In this document: one piece after another, positions 40,508-52,154 of the stretch
Position numbering within the stretch: position 1 is the first letter of the stretch
Layout: each line of letters begins with the position of its first letter
Source of the DNA: Apodospora peruviana
Lineage: Eukaryota; Ascomycota; Sordariomycetes; Sordariales; Lasiosphaeriaceae
Direction of reading: 5' to 3'
NCBI GenBank assembly: GCA_033439685.1
Contig: JAUEDM010000009.1
Coordinates: 1,364,001-1,428,000, forward strand
DNA length: 64,000 bases
Translations under genes and position numbers: made by a program
The notes under the pieces: generated by a model
The model's database searches: none
What the model saw: the letters and a program-made list of their open reading frames with translations, nothing else
What the model was told of the DNA's origin: nothing

Positions 40508-40626
40508 CGTAATGTGGGGCATTACCAGACTGTCGGAACCCAGCTAAGCGGGTTCTAGACTAGTGTCTGTGAGATGATCGTAATGTGGAACATTACCAGA
40601 CTGTCGGGACCCAGCTAAGCGGGTTT
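40508..40626 (+). repeat. Dispersed element with GTAATG..CATTAC hairpin, two direct copies
   Basis: Units start CGTAATGTGGGGCATTACCA at 40508 and CGTAATGTGGAACATTACCA at 40579. Each continues GACTGTCGG.ACCCAGCTAA and GCGGGTT. A third copy is inverted at 14618-14680. GTAATG and CATTAC flank a 5-nt loop. Confidence 0.7.
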
Positions 40627-40693
40627 GCCTTGAGGAATGAAAGGTTCTTGGCCCCGCCCCCGCTCCCCCAACCCCAACCGCCCCACACCTACT

Positions 40694-40835
40694 CATCAGA
40701 AAATAAGATCACATGACCACCCCGTCTCCCAAACCCTTCAAAATCATCAGAAATGAGATCACATAACCACCCCGTCTCCCAAACCTTCAAAATCATGAGA
40801 AATGAGATCACCTGACTGTACCACCCAACCCTTTT
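40694..40835. repeat. About 50-bp tandem repeat, 2.8 copies
   Basis: Units starting CATCAGAAAATAAGATCACA at 40694, at 40745 (51 bp later) and at 40794 (49 bp later). Each contains GATCACAT.ACCACCCCGTC. Confidence 0.85.
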
Positions 40836-41459
40836 TCTTCTCGTCAGAGCTCGCCAACCTAACCCTCCCAACCCTTTCTGCTCGTTCAGAAATTAAGATG
40901 TAGTCTAATAGCTTAGGTCTCAACGCGGCGGCGCATGAAATAAGGCTTTCTCTCGAGCTAAACGAAAAGTCCATATCTGCGGCCGTCGACATATATGTCC
41001 GGTTCAGGGTTGACGAGTTAGCAATGCGAAATCAATATGGCAAGGGGACAGGATTTGTGAGGAGGTAAATGGGACGAGAACACGATGCCGCCGTCACGAC
41101 AGCTAGATTTTTGGCCAACTCATGCCTGGGAGCAGAAACCGGAAAGACAACAGCTGGAGGTGGCAGTCGAGTTTCAAAGGCATTTCTCTCGGAGATCAGA
41201 AGACAAAATGTCCTATCGACGAATATCGGCGTTTCGAGATCAAGGGCTTGGAGGCGGATGCATTCTATCCGTATGAGACCCTCACTTGAGCCGCCCGCCA
41301 TCCATCAGCTTGTTGTCGTGACACCCGACGATAATCCGGCCACAGGCAAGGCATACGACGGATTGCCTGAGATGGAGGATAAAGATGGGACAATATATTA
41401 GACGTAGCCTTGGCATGACCCATGCCGGTGCAGCAAAGTCTGTCTCTACCTACACAAAT
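40836..41459. other. Intergenic downstream of sirtuin gene
   Basis: Overlapping frames on both strands without a motif. No gene called. Confidence 0.35.
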
Positions 41460-43206
41460 CTAGACGAGTGGGATTTTACGCGGCCGTCCTCGTCGTTTCG
41501 TTATCCCTGCCGCGCCAGACCGGCTTTCCATCTTAACCTTCATAGCCTTCCACTTAGTCAGCAACTTGCCCATATTTTGTAGATTACTTGCAGGCTCAAG
41601 GGTCGCTTTCCACTGAACCCAGTAATGCGGCTTGCCGTCGTAAAATTCCTCTCCAATAATGCGCTCAGCTTCCCATTCATCAAGTGGGATATCATTGTCC
41701 TTGGTAAGAGATACTTCTCCCTGGCTCTCTGGCGACTGGTGACGCCGACGGCAAATTGCAGAGAGGTTCGAGTGCATGGCACATCCATCACACTGACGAC
41801 AAGACAACCCCGCGCACCCGAGCGTCCGATGCGATGCCGGAGACGGAGATGCCGGAACTGGTCGGTCCTGCTCAGTGTGTATAGCTATAGGCGAGGGAGG
41901 CGATCCATTCTCTGGGTCGGCCTTGCTGGAAACCGAGGGCTCTGGCGTGTCGCTATCGTCAAACCCGGCGTCACCACCTTTGCCTGCTCAGATATGTCAA
42001 CATGTATACACTCCAAGAAGCGCGAGATCTAGTTACATACCTGTACCAGTAACACGGCCACACTTCACCTTATTGCGTGCATTTCGTAGGAGCCCGTCCA
42101 GCGACTCAAAAGATGTATCGGATCGGCCCTCGTCAAGATCATCATCAGACTCATCATCGCTCGAGATCAGGATAGCGTCGTCCGTTGACGTCCCAACACC
42201 ACGTGGAGGATTCTGTGCACTCTCCAGCAGCGGCAGGTGCAGAGGAACCCCAAAGATCGCTGCAGAGGGGCCAAGTACCGGCTGGCGCTCCATCAAATCT
42301 CCTACCCAGGCGTCGCAGTCCCATTTAACCCAGTAATCGATCACGTTGTCCCAGCTCTTGGCTGGTTTAGTGAGGTTCACAAATACCACTTTCCCAACCC
42401 GCCTTTTATGAATGACCTCTGCGAAATCCTTGATGAGGCGCCGAACCCCGTGTGTCGCGAGGCTTGTTCCCATAATCAGAAAGACGTCCAGGGGAAGCGA
42501 CCGGTCATACTGTACGACGGTGGAGATCGACTCAGCTCGAGGGTCCAGTTCATCGTAGAGCACAATGCCAGGTCGAAGCTTCCCAATTGCGGGTGCGCGT
42601 TTCCCTCCTGCTTTTCTGTCGTTAGATATCTTGGTGCAGGCTGGGCAAGGCAACTCTGGACCCAAAGATGTCTCCATTTCTCGGTCACCCTTCTCCTGAC
42701 GAAAAGTGGCCGGACAATTGGAGCATCGGAAATGGTGCAGAGATCCATGGAGAAGAACACATTCGACGCTTTCTAGGTCCTTTTGCGCATCACTAGAGAG
42801 GCCAGCCTTCTGTTCAAGGCAGTCGATATTCTGGGTGTAGTGTCGAACCAATTTGCCCGCATCACGCAAGTTACGGATGAAACGGTGTGTCTTGGTCGGA
42901 TCGGCGTCTATAGCGAGCTGACGCATCTCGGCGATATGCTCGTAGAAGCGGTGTCTGCTTTCCGCACCAATGAGGACCGAAGAATGGAAAAGATGACGGT
43001 GGCCTCGGGAGTAAGTGCCATTTTTTGACCGGAAGTCCTAAATTTGATGAGAAACAGGCAAGAGAAGGGGTCGTAATACTTACAGGAATACCTGAATTTG
43101 TGCTAATGCCAGCCCCTGCGAGTGTCACGATCTTGGATGCGGCACCGAGGAGGTTAGCGATCGTTTGCAGATGGTGGTGGTCGTTCGGATGCACGTGGGT
43201 GATCAT
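41460..43206 (-). CDS. Hst3/Hst4-type sirtuin fused to chromodomain and AT-hook, 547 aa
   Basis: Exons: 43206-43084, 43037-42041 and 41983-41460. Introns of 46 and 57 nt (GTAAGT..TTTAG, GTATGT..GAGCAG) keep one frame. The sirtuin domain (about 1-230) has KIVTLAGAGIST, then across intron 1 GIPDFRSKNGTY, TQNIDCLE, LLHGSLHHFRCSNC and CPAC (zinc Cys pairs), and MGTSLATHGVR. This is an NAD-dependent deacetylase of the nuclear Hst3/4 group, whose known substrate is histone H3 K56ac. An acidic SIM-like tail follows (DDAILISSDDESDDD). Exon 3 adds a Ser/Pro linker, a Cys cluster (CRQCDGCAMHSN), and a chromodomain (DEWEAERIIGEEFYDGKPHY, WVQWKATLEPASNLQN). The C-terminal AT-hook-like KRRGRPRKIP completes it. 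The chromodomain end EPASNLQN resembles chromovirus integrase chromodomains. Start: ATG 43206; the upstream in-frame codon at 43299 is GTG. If intron 2 is retained the protein stops at VTGTGM, giving a plain sirtuin. Confidence 0.8.
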
Positions 43207-44018
43207 TTTGCGCTGAGATAGCGGGGAACGGCGACTGGTGGTTAAGTATGGAGGCTCTGTGAGGAAAACGAGATGATTCACTAAGGTACCGGGGGTCACT
43301 AGCTAGAGAAGGCGAGGATCGACGGATAAGGGGAGAAAAATGAGAAGGGAGAAAGAACTAGAAGCGAGGAGGACGGGGCGAAGAGGGAATTATATACCCG
43401 AAGCCCCAGGCGTCCAGGCCTTGGGCCAGGCCAACTGCAGGTTGGTCTATCCCTCCTCCCTGTGGAAGCCGGTGCTTGGATAAATCCATAGCGACGTCTG
43501 GTGGGCGCCAGAGGCAAACGACACTTTGGTTTCGGCTTGGAGGGACAATCCATGCTGCTCTCGCGCCGAGATCGGAACAGCATATCTTGAAGGACGATAG
43601 AAGTCAATGGAAGCTACTGTTTTACTCTTGGAGACTCAGTCAGAGAGCTGCCTGCCAGCCCCGTCTATAACTCCCTGAACCTTTACAAGTCCGTTTTCCT
43701 ATAGTAGGCGCTTTACATGTGTACAGCGGTAGGTTGATTGGCCCGCTACCGAGATGTTGCTTGTCTGAGCCCAGGCGGCAAGGTATTGAGCTAGGCTCAA
43801 GCCACGTAAAGATCATCCGTAAGATCGAGCTGAGGCACACGATCACATACAAGGCCCACCGTTGCTGCGCAGTCCTCTTAACCAGACGGCGGCAGGGGTT
43901 CCTGGAATACTGGCGTGCCTGGAGGAATTGACACGAAAGAGGTGGCAGGGTTGCTGAGCCTAATCTTTTACAGCGGCCGGGCTGGGCTAAAGAGTGGCTG
44001 CGTAGGTCCCTCAGCTCC
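43207..44018. other. Upstream region of sirtuin gene
   Basis: No supported gene; presumably contains the sirtuin promoter. Confidence 0.35.
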
Positions 44019-44154
44019 GGTGTCCAAGAGCCAGGGTTAGCATAAAGTCGAATAAATGCCTCCGAGCAAGTTTCTTCTCAGGGGCCGGTGTCCAGGAGCC
44101 AGGGTCATTACAAAGTCGAATAAATCTCTTCGAGCGAGTCCTCCTCAGGGGCAG
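44019..44154. repeat. 68-bp tandem duplication
   Basis: Two units beginning GGTGTCCA.GAGCCAGGGT at 44019 and 44087. Both contain AAAGTCGAATAAAT and TCCTCAGGGGC-like ends; they have diverged at about a dozen positions. Confidence 0.8.
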
Positions 44155-47100
44155 TAAACAAATAATACTTGGTTGTCCCGGAAACCACAAGGGCGGATCT
44201 AGCAATAGCAAGAGCCATATTCTGATGGCAATCGCATATATCTTCAAAATTCTAGGTGTTTAGTTGAAATATCAATACTCTAAGTTGTTTGGAAACGTCT
44301 CCATCTTTTGCAAAGTAAGAGTCAAGCTTTCCAGAGCTTCCCACACCTACAAATACTGCTCCCATATATCAAATATCGCATCTTCCATAACAGCAGCGTT
44401 ATATACACAAGCCGCCGCACAAGACCTGTCAGAGTACATGGCTCCAGTGCTAACACTCTCGGATAAACAGCATGTATGGTGGAACCCTCTTGACTGATGT
44501 CCTGCAATTGCACGCATATAAGCCTAGAGGGGTCATGATTTTTGTAGAATCATCCGACCTACGTATTAGGAGAACAGTCCGAGGCGAGAGAAGCCGGGAG
44601 CCAAGTGATATCACGGTGAGGTGGTTCGCACATTATTACTGTTGTAAAATAACACACTGTCCAAGTGAGTGCTTTCCTATTTGACTGTGTCTTGTTGGGC
44701 GATGTATCCATGCTATGAGCCCCTTTCCCGGACCAAAGAAGCTTAATTAAGACGTCTTCCCAAGAGCGGATATGGAATGCATGTGCCGTGGTCGAGGATA
44801 CCGATTTCTGATTGCTCCCTTTGCTCTGCGTGAGCCACCGTGGCTTGCCAATCAGATCCCGCGCTCGGACCTCCATCTTGTACCACGGCCGCCAAGCTTT
44901 CGTACCGGCCGCTTCACTGACAGGTCACCAGGTCCTCATATATACACCGCATCCTCTCCTGCCCGTTTGTTTTCAAATTTCTCCTCTTTTCTTCTGTATC
45001 TCCTTTCAAAGCTTTACTTCAACCAATGGGAAACTCAGCATAAACACGCAGCCAACGTGCCTATCCGCTTACCAATTACAACCACCCCCCTTCCCTCATT
45101 GCCTACAGAGGTCAACCTAACCTTTCTCCCAAAGCGGCTATTTTCACCTATTTCCTCCCTTTTGCTCTTTCATTTCCGCCCTACTTCAGCGTCGTACTCC
45201 GGCCAATGGTGAAATTGCCGCATGGACGCTTGTCACAGAGGCACACCTGCCGTTGCGCCGTCATCCCCAGCGTCTGGTAGTTTGTTGGGAAACGCAAGGA
45301 TCGCCAAATAAGGGCGATCATGCGGGCCCTTGTGAGGACATGGGTAGCAGCTGGATGTCTGTTGGTTCTGCCCGCGACAACAAAACCTTGATTCTTGCAG
45401 GTGGCCGGCGACAGCGCCGTGTGCCTCGACCGTACTAGGCCGTGGCAGTGAAGAGTCATTGAGAGGGGGAGAATCTTGGCAGGTCGCCAACCTCGAGCGA
45501 CCAACGTGTGGTGGTCCCCGGGGTTACGGGCCGCTTCGCGTAGTATCGATGATGATGGATGGTGGGTCGTGGAAGTGTGCTTCAGGCCATGACCACGCGC
45601 CTGACATCTCCTTCATCCATTAGGACTTCGTCTTCTGTTACCTCCCATGGTCTGGCGACTTGTTTGATTTGGATCAACACGATATATGAACGGTTGGGGA
45701 ACACACTGCTAAGGGGCCGACCGGGCAATGGGACTACATCGAGCCAACCACAGATGATGGGTGGTCAAGATCGTTCTCCTTCGCCGTCGTCTCCCCTGGC
45801 ACTACCGCGACAATCCTCCACGACCGAAGCCTTGCGGGCATAGCAGGACTAGCCGGCTCCTGTAAGCAATGCCTCGTCTGAGGCGGGACAGGCATCCGAT
45901 CCTGAGGACGGTAAATACAGCAAAGACCACTGGCGAGTTGTCTCGGGCTAGAACCAGGAATCGGGGCTCAACCTGCGCCAAGCTCAAGGCGCCTTTCTAG
46001 ACTTTCTCCTCTCGAGTCCGGCGAGGGGCCCGATCGAGAGGGTACGCAGCTCAGTGGCTCAGCGAGCGAAGGCGACAGCCACGGTGCTGACGAAGCTGAA
46101 CCCTGCAAGCTGAGACACGGATCAGTAGAGTTGATTGAGTCATGCGTAAGGGGTGGTAACCGGGATGCGCAGGGTCAGGGGGTCTCTCGTGACGCGGACT
46201 TGCTCGTTGGGTGATGAAAATATCAGATGGGATATGTCTTACGTACTAGGTTGGTGATAGGGTTGCATAGGGGGCTGCGTGCCTCCTTTTCTCAGGTAGG
46301 TAGCGCGGTATCTCTCTCTTCTTCTATTCAGTAGAATAGGGTTCTACGCAAGAGTTTAAGACATGGCAACATCTAGCTCAGCTGCGGGCGGAGGAGGCAG
46401 TAGACCGTTGGCGGATACTGATCTGGAGCTGAAATCCCGACCGCGATGAGAGGAAAAACGTCGCTCCTCTACGTGGTAGAGGAATCCAAAGGTTCTCCTA
46501 ATATGAGCGGGTCTATGTTGGAGGTGTCGAGCGATGGGGATTGGGAAGGGACCGTAATGTGGTTACTGCTACCCTCTGCCCCTGACAGGCCGCCAGTTAA
46601 GCAGCCCAGTCTCGTATACCAGGCAGCTCAGAGAGTGAGTTGTCCTGGTCTTGTCTGGATGACAACACCACGAGCTTCTTCGCATTGACTTGGGATGGGA
46701 AGTCGTAGACCAATCAACTCCATATACACCCAAGCAGGGCCGCGCAAGGTCACCCAAGGCAACCATAGCGTCTTTAGAAAAGGGTTTGCAGATGTAACTC
46801 GGCCAGGCTAGACTCGATAAGGGAGATGGCGGTTGCCAATATGTGCAACCCTCGGACATGGGCTGCCAGTTGGCCGGAGCAGTACCCCTGCAGTTATAGT
46901 ACAGTCGAATAAGATAAACCAAAGTAGTGCTGCCCCAGCGCGTAAATCATTCTTAACTACGATAGAGGAGCTCAATGTAGAGGAAAGGGGCTATGTTGCT
47001 AAACTTGATTCATGGCAGGAACAAGAGTTACAAAACCCAGGATCCAACTCGACGAGGATGAAGTTTCAGATCTGCCGTCTGTCTGCCGCCTAGAACGCCA

Positions 47101-47277
47101 CTTTACACACAGGGCGTTTGATTTGACAAAGTGGAGACTTCAACGAGATTATCACGGACTGTTGGCAGGCAAGCGGGGATCACTCCGGAAGCTCTGGAAA
47201 TTATATATCTATTCTCATCTTTCCCTCCCTGGTCAAACACCTGTACGCTTCATACAGACAAGGACAAGAACGACAAA
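44155..47277. other. Gene-poor interval
   Basis: No domain found. A tiny plus-strand frame at 46363 (MATSSSAAGGGGSRPLAD) ends after 28 codons. 46570-46890 is a copy of a dispersed repeat also present at 54235-54520. Confidence 0.35.
46570..46890. repeat. Dispersed repeat family A, copy 1
   Basis: Shares CCGCCAGTTAAGCAGCC, GAGAGTGAGTTGTCCTG, TTGACTTGGGATGGGAAGTC and GTCTTTAGAAAAG with 54235-54520 in the same orientation. Copy 2 has about 35 bp more in the middle. No coding capacity. Confidence 0.8.
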
Positions 47278-48607
47278 ATGATGCGGAGAAAACACAAGAA
47301 CTCTAAGAGAGGATGCCTCGAATGCAAGAGAAGGCATATCAGGGTACGATGCTGGGACCCACAATAGCCTCCTCAAGTCACAGATGTACTGACCATCACT
47401 TTAGTGTGATGAGATTCGCCCACAGTGTATAAACTGCACCACAGCCGAACGGGACTGCTCGTACCCGCGAACGACCAGCAGCAATAGCACCAACACGGGA
47501 AATTCCCCGGTGGAAGGCTCCGTGGGTGCAAGATACTCTGTATCGGCCAGTCCGCCGATAACGAGCTACGCGACCGCTCCGACCTCCGGGTTGATGATCG
47601 GAGGAGATATGCCATCCTTCGCGCTCAGCGGTCCAGCCAGCCACTTACCCGACATCAACATGGTACACATGGAGCTCCTGTACCACTACCTTACCAACGA
47701 CCTCACCAGCTACCCAGAGATGGCCGAGCACTTCAAGCAGGTCTCGATGAGCCACGCCCTGCGCGAGCCCTACCTCATGTACCAGATCCTCGCGCTCGCG
47801 GCGCGCCACCTCTGCTACTGCCGCCCCGAGAGCGCCGTGTTCTACCAAATGCAGGCGATCCAGCTACAAACGTGCGCGCTAAGCCTCTTCAACAGTCTCG
47901 ATATCGGCTACTTTAACCAGTCTATCTCTAAACTTGCGACCGTCTTTCTATTCTCCTCCCAGCTTAGCATCCAGACGCTCTGCGATATGCTCTCGTACCG
48001 TGACTATGACTTCCCCTCAGCCCTCGCGCGGTTTATGGAATACCTCCGCCTAAACAAGGGCGCGGACCGCCTCCTAGACAGCCACCAGGCCGAGATAATG
48101 GGGTTAGATATCGGCCCTATTTTCGAGCTGGGCGTGCAATGGTACAATGTTAGCGGAGAAGGATATGAGTGCGATGATATCCGCCGGCGGATCATGTCTG
48201 TCCCAGATCTCGATACCGAGACGCGAGACGCAACGCTCAAGGCAATCGATCTACTACAGTGGGTGATCGACGGCGAGCCACGGGCCGTTAGCCGCGCCCA
48301 TGTACTTTTGTCATGGACAACGATGATCGGGCCCTCCTTTGTCGAGCTACTCGAGACGGGCCGGCCTGAGGCGCTGACGGTGCTGGCGTACTACTACCTG
48401 GCACTGCATTACTGTCGCGAGGTGTGGGTGTTTGGCAGCTCGGGGCAGTATTTCCTTTTGTCACTTTCCAACTATCTCGGTCCCGAGTGGACTTCGTGGA
48501 TAGAGACGCCTTGCCGACTGCTGAGGCAGTCGGTGGAGAGGGAGGATGCGGACAGTCTCGATAGCAATTTGTTCAGGGCAGATCCCGGGACATTCCACCG
48601 CAACTAA
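47278..48607 (+). CDS. Zn(II)2Cys6 transcription factor, 422 aa
   Basis: Exon 1 is 47278-47343 and exon 2 is 47405-48607. The 61-nt intron (GTACGA..TACTGACC..TTTAG) falls inside the zinc cluster and joins KRRHIR to CDEIRPQC. The binuclear cluster is complete: C13, C16, C23, C30, C33 and C40 (GCLECKRRHIR, CDEIRPQCINCTTAERDC). A Ser/Thr/Asn-rich linker follows, then a regulatory domain from about residue 95: HMELLYHYLTND, REPYLMYQILALAARHLCY, FYQMQAIQLQTCALSLFN. This is the layout of small fungal regulators related to the sterol-uptake control (Upc2-like) group. Nuclear DNA-binding activator is the expected role. No cluster of metabolic genes adjoins, so its target is unknown. Confidence 0.85.
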
Positions 48608-48772
48608 ACCATCCAACATGGACCCGTCTGTCCCGTAGAGTCACCAACAACGCCGAGGGGCGTGCGTCGCGTCTTACACCATCTCCATTAACACATACAC
48701 AACGGCGACACTAATGATGGAAGGCGGGGCGAAGGAATGACGAATTTTCTGAGCGTGTAGACCTGAGATAGT

Positions 48773-49260
48773 GTGCAAGAAAATGTATATGCACTCCACC
48801 GGGTATGGTTCCCAGAAGCAAATCTTGGCCAAGGTAACCGCGGCTTCGAGTTATGGTCCATCTACAACCCCCCAGATAGCAAAGAAGTACCTAGCACCCT
48901 TGTGGGCCGACCCAAGCCAGCTCATCCAGTGATCCTAGCAGGAGATTTCAACTTACAGCACCCGATATGGGACGAGTTTGGGAGATATGAGAGAAAAGCC
49001 GAGGACCTGCTTCAACTGAGTTCCCAGTGGGATCTTGTCATCCGAACGCCAAAGGGAGCGGTCACCCGGGCTCCCCAAGGACGGCAACAAGGCCGCACAT
49101 CAACCATAGACCATTTCTGGACTTCGGCAGACTCCAAATAACATACCACGGCGAATATTGCCGGGACAAGTCGGATCACTATCCCCAGGTGCTTAGGTTG
49201 GGGAAGGGAACGGACCGAGAAGGGCCCAGCCAGCAGGCTGGTCCTGGAAGAAGATGAACA
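48773..49260 (+). mobile_element. Non-LTR (LINE) retrotransposon endonuclease remnant
   Basis: The translation shows the C-terminal half of an APE-type endonuclease: ELWSIYNPPDS, HPVILAGDFNLQHPIWDEFG, STIDHFWTS, then (in another frame) DKSDHYPQVLRLG. GDFN..HP.W and S-D-H-P are signature parts of LINE endonucleases. The frame is broken near 49140. Degenerate sequence continues to about 49450 (GLSKAFDD, EFQRAHYLP). No reverse transcriptase is visible, so it is a dead fragment. Confidence 0.7.
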
Positions 49261-50520
49261 AGAAGAGGCCGCCTGACAGTCGGGATCAAGACTTTAGAGG
49301 GCCTCAGCAAGGCCTTTGACGATTAACTCGACTGGCTGGCCTGGGTTGCGGAAGAGAGCACCCACGAGCGGCCAGCCATCGTCGACGAATTCCAAAGGGC
49401 GCATTACCTGCCGCAAGCGAAATCAAGGGTCTTTTTTGTGTCTTTACCCTCTATGCAAGAACCACTATTACTAACTAGATATATAACACTGAAGGACCAA
49501 ATGTGCGATAAGGCGCTATATGAGGGCTTCTATACTGATGCGCCCAATGCTCCGACAGCCAACGATCCACCGTCATCACACCCAAATGCACACAGACAGC
49601 TCACGGAGAGCGGACAACGCCATGAATTTCCAGAGTTGATCCTGGAGAGGTTTTTATTCTCGTTGCCCAAACCCAGCTCTGATTCGACGATATGAATTTT
49701 AAGATTTACTGGTGATACTAGGTCTTTTGTTTCTGCTGCCCCAGTTTCAGCCGTTGCGATGTCTTACACAGACTATCCAGGAGAGGACGACGACTTGCTT
49801 TCGTTTGGAACGTCCGGCAGTCTAAGCACGGCGCACAATTACCATCATGAGGAAGCGCTGGAAATCTCACTGAAATATCCAATCCTCAGGTCTTTGATGC
49901 TGGCCTGGGCGGCCACTCGCGTTACTCCTGGGGCTTACAAAGCCCTACCCAGCTGGCGCGAATCTGGTCGCCAAATACGGTGTGCAAACCCATGTACTGG
50001 TCCGGGTCGCCCACGTCTGACTGGCAAGGTCCTATTGGTAAGCTTGATCTTGCATGTCGTCAAGAGTGGAAACTAAGGTGTTTGCAACGCATTCTTAGGT
50101 TCGCCCCTTTGTCCAATCTGTGCTGCAGGAGCCGCACCACTCCGCCGATGCCAATTGGCATGCAGTCTTTTTTTCGGACCACAGTATTCGCCCGCGGCCG
50201 AAATACATGCAACCCTCTGACCTTTGGCCAGGAAAAATGACTGCAGGGGCCCCACTGAAAATGTGGCGCAAATCTGGTTGCCGAGACAATCATGTAAATG
50301 TTTACTTGCCCCTGATACCTTTGACAAAACAACACGCACAACGCTGATGGAAAGTCCCGGTTGGACTTGGATACTAAGTGGGAGATGAGAAAACCCAGGC
50401 AGAGCTGTATGGGCGGGAAGGATAGACCATAGCAGCGCCATTCTGTAATGCAAGCCGCGCCACGATGAACCATTCTCAATGGCATTCAATTATATGTTTC
50501 ATAGAACCTAATATCTATCA
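49261..50520. other. Repeat-rich interval
   Basis: A plus-strand ATG frame at 49759-50076 (MSYTDYPGEDDDLLSFG) may be coding at its start but enters repeat-like sequence near 49950. 50140-50345 belongs to dispersed repeat family B. Confidence 0.3.
50140..50345. repeat. Dispersed repeat family B, copy 1
   Basis: Shares CATGCAACCCTC, GGGGCCCCACT, AATCTGGTTGCCGAGACA and GTTTACTTGCCCCTGATACC with 55535-55670. Confidence 0.8.
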
Positions 50521-50936
50521 TAATATCCCATGGCAGGAAAAGCCGGCTCCTTCCAAGGCTCCAGCAAGTAATGATTGTCTCTCGAGTAGCTTCCTATTCT
50601 GGTCAAATTGACCTCTGACCTGCTCTTCAAGCGCTCGTATCTTTTCCTCCCGTTCTCGGTTGTTTTCCTCCAGTTCTCCAATATATTGAGCTGCCTTGTC
50701 TTATATAACACTTGACCTTTAGGGCAACCCTTTCTGTCTGATGGCTTTGTCTATGGCAACAATCCTTCCAGTTTCTTCATCCCCAATCTCAGTCTCTGGC
50801 GGTAATCTTCATCGCACTGGTTTACCCGCTCCATCTCCTTGTCGGCGAGCTCCTTAACCTCGCCCATGCGCTGCTGGATGTTGGCCACCTCCTCGGCGCA
50901 GTTACCGTTTCGCAGGAACTGATAAACCGCTGACAA
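50521..50936 (-). pseudogene. Coiled-coil gene fragment in two frames
   Basis: The first piece (50936-50751) reads AEEVANIQQRMGEVKELADK, then EDYRQRLRLGMKKLEG. The second, in another frame (about 50690-50521), reads QYIGELEENNREREEKIRAL, then FDQNRKLLERQSLLAG. Both are clear coiled coils. I found no good splice pair that joins them, and neither piece begins with ATG, so it is probably a decayed gene. Confidence 0.4.
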
Positions 50937-52154
50937 GCTGACCTTTGTCAGACGGCATCAGACTCCAAAGACGCGAAGCGATTGCAATACTCGGTAATTG
51001 CGATTCTTTAGCCTGAAGGGATTGATGCCTAATCTCTCTCTCTACCTATATCCATCATTCAACGTCTACCCTGAGCATTTGTTGTCTAGCGGCTGCCTGC
51101 ATGCGTGTGATCCGACAGCTCAGCCACAACAGAAAGCATCTGCCCCGCCAACAGAACTTTCGCGAACAGTGTGCTGTCTGCGCAACGTTTTGCCAGCGTT
51201 GACACAAAATGGTGGTTCCATCGCACCGTCATCAATCCTCACTAGGACAGCACCTTGCCATCATCAATCCTTCAGTAATCAGCCTGAGGACGACAATTCG
51301 TCCTTGAATACCACCTAAAAATTGCAGCAGTTCTTTGCATCTGGTGACATTGCCCCACTTGTATGGGGTTCGTGTGCCCACCGCTTCGCGTGGTTCGTGG
51401 GACCACGCGTGGTCCGCACGTTTTGGTGCGGGGTGTTGTCCGGAGTTACAGTCTTGGCATATATCCCTGCACGGTTCTGATGTTTACTTTGCCCCTGAAT
51501 TGGGTTTCTCCTGCTGTTATTGCATCCTCGCCGCTGTACGTCGCTCGCGCTGGATATATCTATAAAACTGATTTCGAAATCTAATGTGACCTTTCTGCCG
51601 CATACGCGCAGGGGATCCTGACTAAGTTGATTCAAGTTTTGGTCGGAGAACGGTTGCCGCTTGGCTTGGCTTGCCTGACCACTGCCCACGAGCCTCGAAG
51701 TGGCGACGAGGCGCGGTTGCAAAAGGAAAATGATATGGAGGCGCGTATTTGCAATAAGAAAACCGAGATCTTAGGAATGCGATCCATATAAAAAGAGCTT
51801 GGGTACCCAGCATCAGAGCCCAGAAGCTCTCTTCCGTCAAGACTCCAACGACACTTCATGGGTAGGCGAGAAGCGCAAGAGCACCACTTCATTCTGTGGC
51901 GGCCGATCGGAAGAGATGGCTACAGCCGAATTCGTACGCTGCAGGCTTCCGCTGTACAAGAGTCTTTTCCCGGAGGCAGCTACGGCACATTGTACGACCT
52001 AGCAGCCAGTAGCGACAGCAAAGTTGTTTGTATTACTACAAGAGACTGGAGAGAAGTCCAATATACATCTAGGTACATAGAAACCCCTTTATTTAAGCGT
52101 AAACAGCCAAATCATACAATCTTCCGACTGGCCTATTTGATTGATGTGTGCATC
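50937..52154. other. Intergenic
   Basis: Nothing supported. A 12-bp palindrome ACCACGCGTGGT lies near 51402. Confidence 0.35.

Noticed and set aside
43206..43299. Upstream extension of the sirtuin to 43299
   Set aside because: It begins at GTG and lacks conserved residues; ATG 43206 lies just before the sirtuin domain.
46363..46449. 28-codon frame MATSSSAAGGGGSRPLAD as a small gene
   Set aside because: Too short, with no intron or downstream exon that continues it convincingly.
51402..51413. Palindrome ACCACGCGTGGT as a regulator site
   Set aside because: Single occurrence and no neighbouring gene; 12-bp palindromes of this sort occur by chance.
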